IMG/VR virus record: IMGVR_UViG_3300010367_000056
Location: 64,001-125,012 of that record
DNA: 61,012 nt
Reading direction: 5' to 3' (one strand)
From: a virus
The position numbers and the translations under genes are program-made. Positions 38,920 through 47,997 of the stretch are shown here, one piece after another; positions within the stretch are counted from its first letter, which is position 1, and each line of letters starts with the position of its first letter. Below the pieces are notes generated by a model. That model was not told the DNA's origin. It worked only from the letters and a program-made list of their open reading frames with translations, and did no database searches.

Positions 38920-39317
38920 TGCTATTGGCAGAAGCTCTTTTAATTATAGCAATCTTATTTCTTGCAGGAAAAGATGCTTCTTCTTACCTGTTAAAGGATA
39001 AGACTCCTAATAACCAGGAACTTACACTAAAGAGAATACAGAGATGGCATAGAGATGGAGTTGCACTCTATCTTCTATATATAATTCCTCTATTATTTTT
39101 AGAAAATCCCTGGCTAATATTATCTTATGCTCTTTTAATTAGACTTGCAATTTTTGATATTGCATTTAACTATTGGGCTGAATTAGATCCTAAATTTCTT
39201 GGATCAACATCAAAAGTAGATCAATTCTTTGCAAGATTATTTGGTCAAAATGGTGCTATAAAGAAATCAGCAATCTTTTTAATTATATTATTGCTGCTGA
39301 ACTTAATATTCATATAA
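38919..39317 (+). CDS. Multi-pass membrane protein in lysis cassette
   Basis: 132 residues with hydrophobic segments near 2-18, 50-77 and 116-132, and a polar loop (DPKFLGSTSKVDQFFARL) between the last two. It is coupled to the upstream gene by a TAATG overlap. It is the last of four consecutive small membrane proteins before a rho-independent terminator. I do not recognise the family; accessory lysis or membrane remodelling is the simplest guess. Confidence 0.55.
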   Translation: MLLAEALLIIAILFLAGKDASSYLLKDKTPNNQELTLKRIQRWHRDGVALYLLYIIPLLFLENPWLILSYALLIRLAIFDIAFNYWAELDPKFLGSTSKVDQFFARLFGQNGAIKKSAIFLIILLLLNLIFI

Positions 39318-39384
39318 TAAATTCAAAGTTATGAAGACATATAGAGGGAATGGAGCCATGAACTCCTAAGCCTTAAAAATGATT

Positions 39385-39418
39385 ACCTGAAGATTTTTCT
39401 TCGGGTTTTCTTGTTTTT
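39385..39418 (+). terminator. Rho-independent terminator
   Basis: Stem ACCTGAAGA (39385-39393) pairs with TCTTCGGGT (39398-39406) with one G-U pair around a TTTT loop, then TTTTC, TTG and TTTTT. This is a classic intrinsic terminator. It separates the membrane protein cluster from the spanin and lysozyme genes, whose transcript may therefore start just upstream of 39439 or arise by read-through. Confidence 0.75.
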
Positions 39419-39438
39419 ATAATTCAAAAACCAATAAT

Positions 39439-40077
39439 ATGAAAGATTTCATAACTAAAAACTTCCAATTCTTAATAGTCATAGCATTATTTTTTGTGCT
39501 GATGATACAGAGATGTGGAAGTGATGGAAAATCAGATATAAATTTTGTAAAGAGGGATACTACAGTAGTTCTTACTTATCACTATTATAAAGATACAGCT
39601 AAGTCAGTACCTACAATTATAAATTTTATTCCTCCTAAACAAACTGATATTCCACCTGCAATGATTCCAGATGGAACATATACAGACTTAAAAAAGAAAT
39701 ACGATTCACTCTTGACTGCTTATTACACAAAAAATATTCAGAAAGATAGTATAAAAGTTGACACTTTTGGCTATGTAAAGACTCTGGATACAGTGAATCA
39801 AAATAGGATAATAGGAAGACAATGGATTTCTAATCTAAAAATACCAGAGAAAACGACTACAATTACTATCACTAAAACTCTACCTTCTAAAACTCAACTA
39901 TTATTAGGTGGTTCTATATCAGGTACTCAAGAGAATCTAATTAATGGAGCTGGAGCTGGCTTCTTAATTATAAATAAGAAACAACAAGCTTATGGAGCTG
40001 ATATAAAACTTATGAACAAAATTGGAGTTGTATATGAAGCTCGTACTTATTGGAACCTTAATAAAATATTTAGATAA
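39439..40077 (+). CDS. Spanin-like membrane-anchored protein
   Basis: 212 residues. One N-terminal membrane helix (about 9-25, FLIVIALFFVLMI) is followed by a Cys at 27 and a long periplasmic-type part rich in T, D, K and Y. A short heptad-like region lies near residues 80-95. The C-terminal third is glycine-containing and beta-rich (LLLGGSISG, GAGAGFLI), which suggests outer-membrane contact. Bacteroidota phages often place such a protein between holin and endolysin, so a single-gene spanin that disrupts the outer membrane is plausible. Its stop overlaps the lysozyme ATG (TAATG). Confidence 0.55.
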   Translation: MKDFITKNFQFLIVIALFFVLMIQRCGSDGKSDINFVKRDTTVVLTYHYYKDTAKSVPTIINFIPPKQTDIPPAMIPDGTYTDLKKKYDSLLTAYYTKNIQKDSIKVDTFGYVKTLDTVNQNRIIGRQWISNLKIPEKTTTITITKTLPSKTQLLLGGSISGTQENLINGAGAGFLIINKKQQAYGADIKLMNKIGVVYEARTYWNLNKIFR

Positions 40078-40517
40078 TGGAAATTAAATCAATGGATCAA
40101 GCAGGAATAAACTTCCTGGTAGGAGAGGAGGGAATTGTATTACACCCTTATTTAGATTCAGTAGGAATTCCTACAATTGGTGTTGGTTGTACTTATTATG
40201 AAGATGGTAATAGAGTAACAATGAGAGATTCTTCTATATCAAAAGATAGAGCTATTTCACTCTTCAAAAATGTTCTTAAAAATTATGAACAAACAGTATG
40301 GTCTCTTACAAGAGATGATATTAATCAAAATCAATTTAACGCTTTAGTTTCAATTTGTTATAATATTGGAGTAAATGGATTTAAAAATTCTACTCTATTA
40401 AGATTAGTAAATAAAAATCCTAAAGATCCTGCAATAGTAGATGCATTTAGAATGTGGAGAAAACCTGCGGTTCTTTTACCAAGAAGAAACAGAGAAGCTA
40501 AACTATACTTTAGTTAA
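40077..40517 (+). CDS. T4-type lysozyme (GH24 endolysin)
   Basis: 146 residues, close to the size of T4 lysozyme. The catalytic triad spacing of T4 (E11, D20, T26) is reproduced exactly as Glu18, Asp27 and Thr33 in the stretch from EEGIVLHPYLDS to VGIPTIGVG. The family motif near NQFNALVSICYNIG is also present. It hydrolyses the MurNAc-GlcNAc bond of peptidoglycan to release progeny. There is no signal peptide, so export must depend on the holin encoded upstream. It is coupled to the spanin-like gene by a one-base overlap. Confidence 0.92.
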   Translation: MEIKSMDQAGINFLVGEEGIVLHPYLDSVGIPTIGVGCTYYEDGNRVTMRDSSISKDRAISLFKNVLKNYEQTVWSLTRDDINQNQFNALVSICYNIGVNGFKNSTLLRLVNKNPKDPAIVDAFRMWRKPAVLLPRRNREAKLYFS

Positions 40518-40531
40518 ACTTATCCAAACCT

Positions 40532-41974
40532 ATGAAAAAAGAAAAAGCCATTGATTATCAGTTTGTAAGACCAATTGAAGTAGGAGCTTCATCAATGAAA
40601 GGTAAAATACCTTTAATAAATCTCTTCAAAGAGTATCTTAAAAGATTAAATGTTGGTTTTTACGATCCTTGTTGTGATAATCCAGCTACATGTCCTCCGA
40701 TATCACAAGATGTTGATAATGTAGTTCAGTGTAAACCAGATGGTTTATATGTAGCATACCAAGATACAGGTGGAGGTGGAAGTGTTAATAGTGTTGGATT
40801 ATCAATGCCCACTCCAGCTTTTAGTGTAACTAACAGCCCAATTACAAATACTGGTACTATTGCAGTTACAATGACAGGTAATAGTTCTCAATATTTAAGA
40901 GGTGATGGTACTTTAGCTAATTTTCCAACTATAGTAAATACATTAGATGAAGTTCTTTCTGAAGGTGGTGAACTTACTACTAATAGACAAATAAATTTAG
41001 GTGCATCAAATTTTAATATTGTCGATACAAATAACAAGGGTTATTTAAGAATCAATCCAGGTAGTGAATTCTCTTTAGGAGACTTAGATTCTACTCAATT
41101 TGGATTTAAGATTAAAATAGAACCTAGATCAATACTTTTAGGTAGTGAAACTTATGCTGCTAACTATATATTCCTAGAAGATATTTTCAGTAGGATTACG
41201 ATAGTTAGTCAGGATATTATAGCAAATGGAAATATCAATGTGATGGGAACTTTTAAATTAACTTCAGGTACATTAGGATCTGGAAAAGTTCTTACCTCTG
41301 ATAGTAGTGGTATAGGTACATGGCAAAGTCCTTCTCCAAATTATTGGACATCAAGTACGACAGGCTGGATAAACAATACTAATACATTTGGTATTGGTAT
41401 TGGAGTTACAAGTCCTAGTGCCTATGTACATATTAAAGCTGGTAATACAACTTATGCACCTTTAAAATTTACTAGTGGTGGCTTACTTGCAGCTCCTGCT
41501 GATGGTGCAATTGAATATGATGGTGTAAATTTATATTTTACAACAGGGATTACTAGAAAAATATTTCCACTTGGAACCACAGACACTACAATCTATACAG
41601 GTGATGGTAATATTGGTGGCCCTAGAACTATTAATGTTCAAAATAATACAATCACTTGGAATAATACTGGTTTGTTCAGAATTGTAGAAGGTGATATGAC
41701 TACTGGTGGAACTTATGACTTTAATGATGGAGTCGATTTCTTAGCTTTTAATGCTACTAATTCAGCTAATTTAGTAATCAACGCAATCAGTGGATTCTCA
41801 ATGGAATACACAGCTCTTGCAGGCCCATCAGTACTAAGCTCAATGGTAGTAAATGCTACTGGTATAAAGCTTACTGGAATTCAGGATTTTGCAGATAATG
41901 CTGCTGCATTAGCAGGTGGTTTAACTGCTGGTTATATTTATAAGACTGGAGATAATCTTAAAATAGTGCACTAA
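40532..41974 (+). CDS. Tail fibre/adhesin paralogue 1
   Basis: 480 residues. The N-terminal 75 residues (from GKIPLINLFKEYLKRLNVG to DPCC, then CPPIS and CKPDGLY) are shared with the fibre gene at 43015 and partly with that at 44616, and probably anchor the protein to the virion. A glycine-rich hinge follows, then beta-rich fibre sequence with VLTSDSSGIGTW. A module near residues 305-350 (APLKFTSGG, then GAIEYDGVNLYF) occurs in all three paralogues. The likely role is host-surface binding. The stop overlaps the ATG of the downstream subtilase (TAATG), so the two are probably made together. Confidence 0.75.
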   Translation: MKKEKAIDYQFVRPIEVGASSMKGKIPLINLFKEYLKRLNVGFYDPCCDNPATCPPISQDVDNVVQCKPDGLYVAYQDTGGGGSVNSVGLSMPTPAFSVTNSPITNTGTIAVTMTGNSSQYLRGDGTLANFPTIVNTLDEVLSEGGELTTNRQINLGASNFNIVDTNNKGYLRINPGSEFSLGDLDSTQFGFKIKIEPRSILLGSETYAANYIFLEDIFSRITIVSQDIIANGNINVMGTFKLTSGTLGSGKVLTSDSSGIGTWQSPSPNYWTSSTTGWINNTNTFGIGIGVTSPSAYVHIKAGNTTYAPLKFTSGGLLAAPADGAIEYDGVNLYFTTGITRKIFPLGTTDTTIYTGDGNIGGPRTINVQNNTITWNNTGLFRIVEGDMTTGGTYDFNDGVDFLAFNATNSANLVINAISGFSMEYTALAGPSVLSSMVVNATGIKLTGIQDFADNAAALAGGLTAGYIYKTGDNLKIVH

Positions 41975-42996
41975 TGAAGAAGAGATATATAGTAGATAAA
42001 GCTGCATTAAGTATTCTAAATATTACTGCTCTTGATGCTCAAACTGAGTTAGGATCTAGTAAAATAATTACAGATGAACCTCTTGAATATAGAAATATTC
42101 CATATGTTAGTTTAATGCTAACTCCTTTTCAAGTTAAGTTATTAATTCATAATGGTTTAAATCCACAAGAAGAAGTTTCTAAACAAGATGTGAGTCTTGC
42201 AGTAGAGAATACTGGTTATGAAAAAATAAGATCTTCATTTTATAAAGCTCAAAGAAGAGCAATTACAGGTAAAGGATGTAAAGTAGGAGTATTAGATTCA
42301 GGATGTAATCAATCAGTTGTTCCCTGGAATTATGCTTATAACTTTATAGATAATAATACTAATGTTACAGATATATTTGGACATGGAACTGAAGTTTGTT
42401 CTATTATAAAACATCCTTTAATAGCATTAGCTCCAGATTGTGAACTTCATTTTCTAAAAGTAATTGATGATGGTGGAGCTGGAAATGAATCAGCAGTTTT
42501 AGCAGCTCTTGATTATGCCATTACTCATAGTTTAGATGTGATTAATTGTTCCTGGCAGTTTGATACTAATGCAATAAGAAGTGCTATGGCTAATGTTGTA
42601 GCTGGAAATACAATAGTCTCAGCAGCCTCTGGAAACTCAAGTGTAGAAACATATACAGTTTCTCCAGCTTGTCTGCCTGGAGTAGTTGCAGTAAATGCAA
42701 TATCATATGATTTCTTTCCAGGATTTAAAAGTATTATTGCTCCTCCTGGAATACCTAACTCTCATGGGGTGACAATAGCTTGTAATGGAGTCTCTTGTCA
42801 ATTATATAATAAAGATGGCAATCGTACAGCTTCTTGGGGAACATCATTCTCAGCTCCATTTTTCGCAGGCACATTTGCTCTTTATAAAGAAATGTTAGGA
42901 ATATCAGATAATAAAAAAGTATTAGAATATATATTAGATAGAGCTAAAAGAAGACAAGAAACAACTTATTATGGTGTAGGATTACCTACATTTTAA
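41974..42996 (+). CDS. Subtilisin-like serine protease (S8 family)
   Basis: 340 residues. The catalytic triad is complete: Asp108 in VGVLDSG, His137 in GHGTEV and Ser291 in GTSFSAP, with oxyanion Asn221 in AASGNSS. About 90 residues precede the catalytic domain. They do not look like a signal peptide and may be a propeptide or virion-docking segment. Subtilases cleave proteins or peptides. Placement between two fibre genes, with the ATG overlapping the stop of the first, suggests processing of fibres or a virion-borne protease acting on host surface proteins; both are inference. It could also be a cell-release factor. Confidence 0.88.
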   Translation: MKKRYIVDKAALSILNITALDAQTELGSSKIITDEPLEYRNIPYVSLMLTPFQVKLLIHNGLNPQEEVSKQDVSLAVENTGYEKIRSSFYKAQRRAITGKGCKVGVLDSGCNQSVVPWNYAYNFIDNNTNVTDIFGHGTEVCSIIKHPLIALAPDCELHFLKVIDDGGAGNESAVLAALDYAITHSLDVINCSWQFDTNAIRSAMANVVAGNTIVSAASGNSSVETYTVSPACLPGVVAVNAISYDFFPGFKSIIAPPGIPNSHGVTIACNGVSCQLYNKDGNRTASWGTSFSAPFFAGTFALYKEMLGISDNKKVLEYILDRAKRRQETTYYGVGLPTF

Positions 42997-43014
42997 ATAT
43001 TAAAATAAAATAAA

Positions 43015-44604
43015 ATGGCTTCAGAAAGATTTATAGATCTTCAACTAATCAAACCCCTTACTAAGGGTAGTGGAATAAAAGGAAAGGTTTCTTTAACAAA
43101 TCTTTTCAAAGAATACTTTAATAAATTAAATGTGGGTTATGTTGATCCATGTTGTCCAGTAGGCTCAGATAATGCTTATGGTTGTCCAGCTATCTCTGAA
43201 GATGATGGCAACTCATTAGAGTGTAGACCAAATGGATTATACTCTGCTGCCACTTTGGCTTCTGGCCCAGGTGGTGCTGATACCAATGTACAATTTAATG
43301 ATGCTGGTACTTTTGGTGGCGTTTCAAATTTTGCTTGGGATAATTCTACTAAAACATTAGGAATAACAAATAATAATGCTGGTCAACAAGCAACAGTATC
43401 ATTACTTAATGATTTAGCTAACTATTTTAGAATCAGAATAACTGGTAGTACTAATTCTACTCCTAATACTGCTATTATGCAGTCTGATAAAGCTATAAAT
43501 GTAAACTCAGCAGTATATATTAATTTAAATTCACCTGGAGTATTTGTTGGAGTAGCTCCTTCATTTCCTTCTGCTAAGATTCATATTGAAGCCAGTTCAG
43601 GTGCTGTAAATACTGCCCCAATAAAACTTACTGCTGGAACTTTAATAACTCTTCCAGAAGCAGGTGCTATAGAGTTTGATGGAACTCACTTTTATGGTTC
43701 TATTGGTTCTACAAGAGTTCAATTAGATAATCTATCTGGTGTAATAACTGCTGCAAATAATGGTATTACAAATACTTCTGGTACTGTAGGATTAGGTGGC
43801 TCTCTTACGAGTTCTCCTACAATTACTGCTGGTTCAAATGTTCTTACTCTTACAGGCACAAGAACCAACTTTAACCAACCTGCTTTACAACTTACTAATA
43901 ATAGTGGTGGAGCTGCATTACAAATAACAGGTACAGGTATTCCTGCTTATATAAATGTCACAGGTGGTGCTGGTAGTTATGGTTTATATATTCAACAATT
44001 AGGTACAAGCCAAAATGCTGATGCTGCTAGATTTGAAGCTTCAGGTAGTGCTAAAGCTCTGGAATTAACTGCAATTGGTGGTACTCCACTTGCTATTTAT
44101 AGTACACCTACTGGTACATTAAATACTGCAACAGAAATAATGAGACTTACTAAAAATACTGTTAGTACTACTGATGGTAATGGTATGTATATTAGCATGT
44201 TTCTTAATTCTTCATCTGGCCCTGGAGGGTTGCCTACTTGTCGATATGAAGGTGTTTTAACAGATTCGAGTGCAGGAGGTCTTGCTACTCAGATGAACTT
44301 CTACACCTACGGTACAAGCTTGGCTACTGGTACTAATAGAGCTGTACTTTCTTTAAAAGGTACTGGTCAAATGCAAACTCCTTTATATGGAGTAGGAACA
44401 TATACAGGTACATATGCTCGTAGCATTGCAGTAGATGCAGTAGGTAATCATATCGAAGTATTATCTCCTGTAATTACTTCAGGTACAGCAGCTCCAGCAA
44501 CAACTCCTGGAAAAGTTGGAGATATTTTTGTTGATACAACTGGTAAAAAAATGTACATTGCTACTGGAAACGCTTCTAGTGCTGATTGGACAATAACTAA
44601 CTAA
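43015..44604 (+). CDS. Tail fibre/adhesin paralogue 2
   Basis: 529 residues. The N-terminal 85 residues closely match the fibre at 40532 (KVSLTNLFKEYFNKLNVGY, VDPCC, CPAIS, CRPNGLY). Then come a Gly/Ala hinge and a long repetitive beta region rich in T, G, S and N. The shared module APIKLTAG then GAIEFDG lies near residues 202-228. The C-terminus has TPGKVGDIFVDTTGKKMYIATG, typical of a fibre tip or trimer-stabilising segment. It follows the subtilase by 18 bases. It probably forms an alternative or accessory receptor-binding fibre. Confidence 0.72.
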   Translation: MASERFIDLQLIKPLTKGSGIKGKVSLTNLFKEYFNKLNVGYVDPCCPVGSDNAYGCPAISEDDGNSLECRPNGLYSAATLASGPGGADTNVQFNDAGTFGGVSNFAWDNSTKTLGITNNNAGQQATVSLLNDLANYFRIRITGSTNSTPNTAIMQSDKAINVNSAVYINLNSPGVFVGVAPSFPSAKIHIEASSGAVNTAPIKLTAGTLITLPEAGAIEFDGTHFYGSIGSTRVQLDNLSGVITAANNGITNTSGTVGLGGSLTSSPTITAGSNVLTLTGTRTNFNQPALQLTNNSGGAALQITGTGIPAYINVTGGAGSYGLYIQQLGTSQNADAARFEASGSAKALELTAIGGTPLAIYSTPTGTLNTATEIMRLTKNTVSTTDGNGMYISMFLNSSSGPGGLPTCRYEGVLTDSSAGGLATQMNFYTYGTSLATGTNRAVLSLKGTGQMQTPLYGVGTYTGTYARSIAVDAVGNHIEVLSPVITSGTAAPATTPGKVGDIFVDTTGKKMYIATGNASSADWTITN

Positions 44605-44615
44605 TATATTATAAC

Positions 44616-45929
44616 ATGGATTTAGTTAATATAATTTTAAAAAATTCAAAGGATATTAAGAATTTGAAAAAGCAGATTTGCTGCATTCAAAATCAATGTC
44701 CTCCTATTTCAGCATCCCCAGGAAATGCGATTACTTGTAATCCTGATGGATTATTCTCCACTGGTGGAGGTGGAGGAGCTGGTTCTGCTTCTAATGGATT
44801 ACATGTGGATAGCCCTGATATCAAATTAGGTGGAAATCTAATAGAGGCTACTACTATTACTGGTAATACAACTACTGAAACATTATTATTTACTGGTGTA
44901 ACTGCAAATACTATTGGAGATACTCAGCCAAATATTGGAAATAGCTTTTTCAGAATAGATAGTACTTATGACTTAACTGCACCAGATCCACAATTTGGAG
45001 TTACATTAGGAGTAAGTGCTCCTGCTGATGGCGCAAGTAATGTAGCTATATATACTCAAGGTGGAGACACTGGTATAATAGTAGATGGTGTAGTACCTGG
45101 TGGAGGTCAATCTGGAGTAGGTATACAAGTACAAGGATTTACTAGTCAAGGTATATTAGTTAATGGAACAGGTAGTTTTATTGCTATACAAGTTTCAGGA
45201 GCTACTACTGGTATTCAAGCATCTGGAAATGCTGGATATGCTGTAAAAGCAGTTAATGGAAACTTTACCACCATTTATTCTGAAACTAATGATGCAGTAT
45301 CATCATATACTTTTCAAGGTATAAAAACAGGTAACTTAAATGTTGGTACTATTGAAACACTAGCTAGTTTTAACAGAAATACTAATGCTGTAGTACCTGC
45401 TAACTCAGCAGTATCCATTGATATTGGTGCTCCTCAAGTAGGAAATACTGGTCTTAAAACTATAAGACTTGTATCAAGAAATGCTAATCAAGCTAATAAT
45501 ACTTCTAAATTTGAAATTTGGGGTCTTAATGCAGGAGTTGAAACTCAATTATTCACAGTTGATGCTTTACTTAATGGTAGAATTGGTATTGGGTCTACTA
45601 TGACTTCACCTACAGCTAGATTACATCTTCCTGCTGGTGCTGCTGGTGCTCAAACAGCTCCTTTGAAATTCAGCTCTGGTACAAGTCAGACAACTCCAGA
45701 AGCTGGAGCAATGGAGTATAATGGTAGTAACTTATTCTTTGTAAGATCTGGTACAACTAGAGAAACAGTATTTACTGGTGTATCTGGTGCTACTGCTCCA
45801 GCTACCACAACAGGTGTAACAATTACAAACTTTTATGGTAGTGCTGCAACTAATTTCTTAGGAGATCCTAACTCATGGGCTTCTGTAGTTATTAATGGTA
45901 CAACCTATAAAGTTCCATTATATACTTAA
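44616..45929 (+). CDS. Tail fibre/adhesin paralogue 3
   Basis: 437 residues. It has a shortened N-terminus: a helical segment (VNIILKNSKDIKNLKKQ) replaces the start seen in the other two paralogues, but ICCIQNQCPPIS and CNPDGLF align with their cysteine motif. A glycine hinge (GGGGGAG) and a beta-rich shaft follow. The shared module APLKFSSG then GAMEYNGSNLFF lies near residues 347-375. The tail WASVVINGTTYKVPLY is aromatic and may be the tip. It is likely part of the same fibre set, perhaps combined with the others in the virion. Confidence 0.7.
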   Translation: MDLVNIILKNSKDIKNLKKQICCIQNQCPPISASPGNAITCNPDGLFSTGGGGGAGSASNGLHVDSPDIKLGGNLIEATTITGNTTTETLLFTGVTANTIGDTQPNIGNSFFRIDSTYDLTAPDPQFGVTLGVSAPADGASNVAIYTQGGDTGIIVDGVVPGGGQSGVGIQVQGFTSQGILVNGTGSFIAIQVSGATTGIQASGNAGYAVKAVNGNFTTIYSETNDAVSSYTFQGIKTGNLNVGTIETLASFNRNTNAVVPANSAVSIDIGAPQVGNTGLKTIRLVSRNANQANNTSKFEIWGLNAGVETQLFTVDALLNGRIGIGSTMTSPTARLHLPAGAAGAQTAPLKFSSGTSQTTPEAGAMEYNGSNLFFVRSGTTRETVFTGVSGATAPATTTGVTITNFYGSAATNFLGDPNSWASVVINGTTYKVPLYT

Positions 45930-45998
45930 AATATTACTTTAAGTGGTATAAAAATTGTATTTTTGATGGAATTAATTAACTTTCAAACCAATAATTAA

Positions 45999-46310
45999 AT
46001 GAAAACTTTAGAATTAAAAAAAGTAGAAGAAACTGTAGTAATTAACAATCAACAAGTTAAAACTGAGATTAGCTATTTAGACCTTTTAAAAATTGCAGTA
46101 AATGCTCCTTCACAAGGTGGTTATACTGTAAGTGAGATGGGACAAAGGCTCAGGATACTAGATGTTATTAATGCTACTGAAAAAGCTAATGATAATAAAA
46201 TTGCTTTTGAAGATGCTGACTTCACAGTTCTTTCTAAACTGGTAAAAGATGCTAAATGGTCTGTAATTAGTAGGACTATAGTAGATTTTGTCGGTGAATT
46301 TGACAAATAA
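45999..46310 (+). CDS. Small conserved-type protein within adhesin cluster
   Basis: 103 residues, acidic-basic mixed and mostly helical, with no cysteines or membrane segment. The central part (EMGQRLRILDVINATEKA) and the end (KWSVISRTIVDFVGEF) look like a compact helical domain. The setting between fibre and Fn3-like genes suggests a chaperone or assembly factor for adhesins, but I do not recognise the family. A-rich sequence with CAAACCAATAAT precedes the ATG. Confidence 0.55.
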   Translation: MKTLELKKVEETVVINNQQVKTEISYLDLLKIAVNAPSQGGYTVSEMGQRLRILDVINATEKANDNKIAFEDADFTVLSKLVKDAKWSVISRTIVDFVGEFDK

Positions 46311-46324
46311 TTAAAATTATTAAA

Positions 46325-46954
46325 ATGCCGCAATTCAAACTTGACTGGTTTGCTGCTCCAGTGATGGTTAATCCAAATGCTACAGGTCAAAGAGCCGTTT
46401 ACAGACAAAAATCTGTAGGTGGTTCTTTTATCTCCACTGGCTTTACTCCAGCTAATGATTTATCTATTGTAGCTCAAACTACAACTTCTCCTAATCTCGA
46501 TGCTAATAAAATATGGGAATTTAAAGTACAAGCACTATGTACTTCAGGAGGCCCAACTGATAATAATAATGGTATTATAGAAGCCCTTAAATTTGCTTGT
46601 CTCTTACCTACTTTATCGTCAACTAGTTTTACAGCTACTATACAGCTCAACATTGCAAGTCTTGATATTACAAAAGCAGTATTTTCACTACATTTAGTTA
46701 GTGATGATACTATTGTATATGGCCCAGTTACAGCTACTCCTTTAGGTACTATTATTCAGACTCAGGCTACTGGAATTGACGATGATACTGATTACTATTG
46801 GACTTTTTCTCTTAAATCAACTGTAAATGGAGTTGAAATATCTTCAACAGACTCAACTCAATTAAATCAAGAATGTCAATCAGTAGAATTTAGTACACCT
46901 CCTGATGTATGTTTACCTGTTACTGCAACAACTGCCGTAGCAACAGAATTCTAA
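46325..46954 (+). CDS. Fn3-like virion surface protein
   Basis: 209 residues, beta-rich. The N-terminal half (from FKLDWFAAPVMVNPNATGQR to WEFKVQALC) and C-terminal half (from FTATIQLNI to DDDTDYYWTFSL) each resemble fibronectin type III sandwiches, including the Y-x-W-type strand before the final turn. Cysteines at roughly one per 50 residues may stabilise them. It lies in a row with other adhesins, so surface display and glycan or host adhesion are likely. There is no signal peptide. Confidence 0.6.
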   Translation: MPQFKLDWFAAPVMVNPNATGQRAVYRQKSVGGSFISTGFTPANDLSIVAQTTTSPNLDANKIWEFKVQALCTSGGPTDNNNGIIEALKFACLLPTLSSTSFTATIQLNIASLDITKAVFSLHLVSDDTIVYGPVTATPLGTIIQTQATGIDDDTDYYWTFSLKSTVNGVEISSTDSTQLNQECQSVEFSTPPDVCLPVTATTAVATEF

Positions 46955-46974
46955 TAATATTAAAAATTAATATA

Positions 46975-47997
46975 ATGGCTTATCATTTTACCTTAAGTGG
47001 TATTACGCCTTCAACTCCTCCTGCTGATGGATGGAATGTGGGATATAGAATACTTGGTTCAGGTGGTTCTTATACAACTGCTGGCCCTTTTATGTCTCAA
47101 CCAATTGTTATCCCAACAGCAGATGCTGTAGGTACTTTATATGAAGGGTATATTACTAGAGATTGTGGAACTCTTGTTTCTACTCAATTTTTTTGGCAAA
47201 CTCCTTGTAACTGTGTAGGTGCTGGATATTCTGTAGCTCCTTCTGGAACTCAGTGTCAAAATGTTCAGACTCAAGCTCCTACAATTACCAATCCTGGATA
47301 TTGTTTGGCTACATCTCAAGATGGAGTTTATACTCAATTTGGTTCTAGGATATATAATCCTGGATTTACTACTGCTACCCTTAATTTAAATATGGGTACA
47401 ATAGATTCTAATATTTTTGCCGATTTAACTACTCCAAGTTTATGGGCTAATCCTGGAAGTTCTAGTACTATTGGGCCTCTTAATAGAGAAGGTGTTTGGA
47501 TTGACTCTAACTGTGATGGTACTAAAGATCCATTATCTAGTGGAGTCCAAACTACTGTAGCTTATACATTTAATAATACAGGAGCAACAAGAACAATTTT
47601 TGTGGGAGCTGGAGCTGATAATCAGTTTCAGATAGTAGTGAATGGTGTTCAAGTAGCTGATTCCGATACTACTGGTGTTGATAAGCCATTTAAAATATGG
47701 CATATAATGCCAATAACGGTAGTTCCTGGTGTAAATTTTATCAACTTAGTTGCTACAGGAGATGGATCTGTAAATGATGCTCTTGGTATGATAATATATG
47801 ATAATACAGCTAGTCAAATTCAAGCTGCTGGTAGTGAAGGAGCACTTACTATTCCATTTAGAACATCCTCTTTAAGAGGTACATCTTATAATGTAGCTAC
47901 ATGTCCTACTGGATGGTCTTTAGATACTAGTTCTGGTAATCCTGCTACATGGCAGTGTGTACAAACAACTTATAAATCTTGTAATACTTTATCATAA
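46975..47997 (+). CDS. Fn3 plus carbohydrate-binding-like adhesin
   Basis: 340 residues from the ATG at 46975. An in-frame ATG at 46909 lies inside the upstream gene and adds an implausible cysteine/basic leader, so it was not used. The first 75 residues (GWNVGYRILGSGGSYTTAGPF) form an Fn3-like domain. Residues about 155-290 (REGVWIDS, FVGAGADNQFQIVVNG, FKIWHIMPITVVPG) resemble a jelly-roll carbohydrate-binding or PA14-like sandwich. The protein ends with a cysteine-containing tail. It is probably a virion adhesin binding capsular or surface glycans. The stop overlaps the next ATG (TAATG). Confidence 0.6.
   Translation: MAYHFTLSGITPSTPPADGWNVGYRILGSGGSYTTAGPFMSQPIVIPTADAVGTLYEGYITRDCGTLVSTQFFWQTPCNCVGAGYSVAPSGTQCQNVQTQAPTITNPGYCLATSQDGVYTQFGSRIYNPGFTTATLNLNMGTIDSNIFADLTTPSLWANPGSSSTIGPLNREGVWIDSNCDGTKDPLSSGVQTTVAYTFNNTGATRTIFVGAGADNQFQIVVNGVQVADSDTTGVDKPFKIWHIMPITVVPGVNFINLVATGDGSVNDALGMIIYDNTASQIQAAGSEGALTIPFRTSSLRGTSYNVATCPTGWSLDTSSGNPATWQCVQTTYKSCNTLS

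Noticed and set aside
39331-39369. Twelve-codon reading frame (MKTYRGNGAMNS) before the terminator
   Set aside because: Too short to support; it lacks conserved context and could arise by chance in the gap.
45930-45998. AAAAAT-TGT-ATTTTT hairpin before 45999
   Set aside because: Only A-T pairs in a very AT-rich gap; unlikely to be stable.
46909-46974. Longer start for the adhesin at 46975
   Set aside because: The extension lies inside the upstream gene, is cysteine and basic rich, and a well-placed ATG in the gap fits the Fn3-like start.
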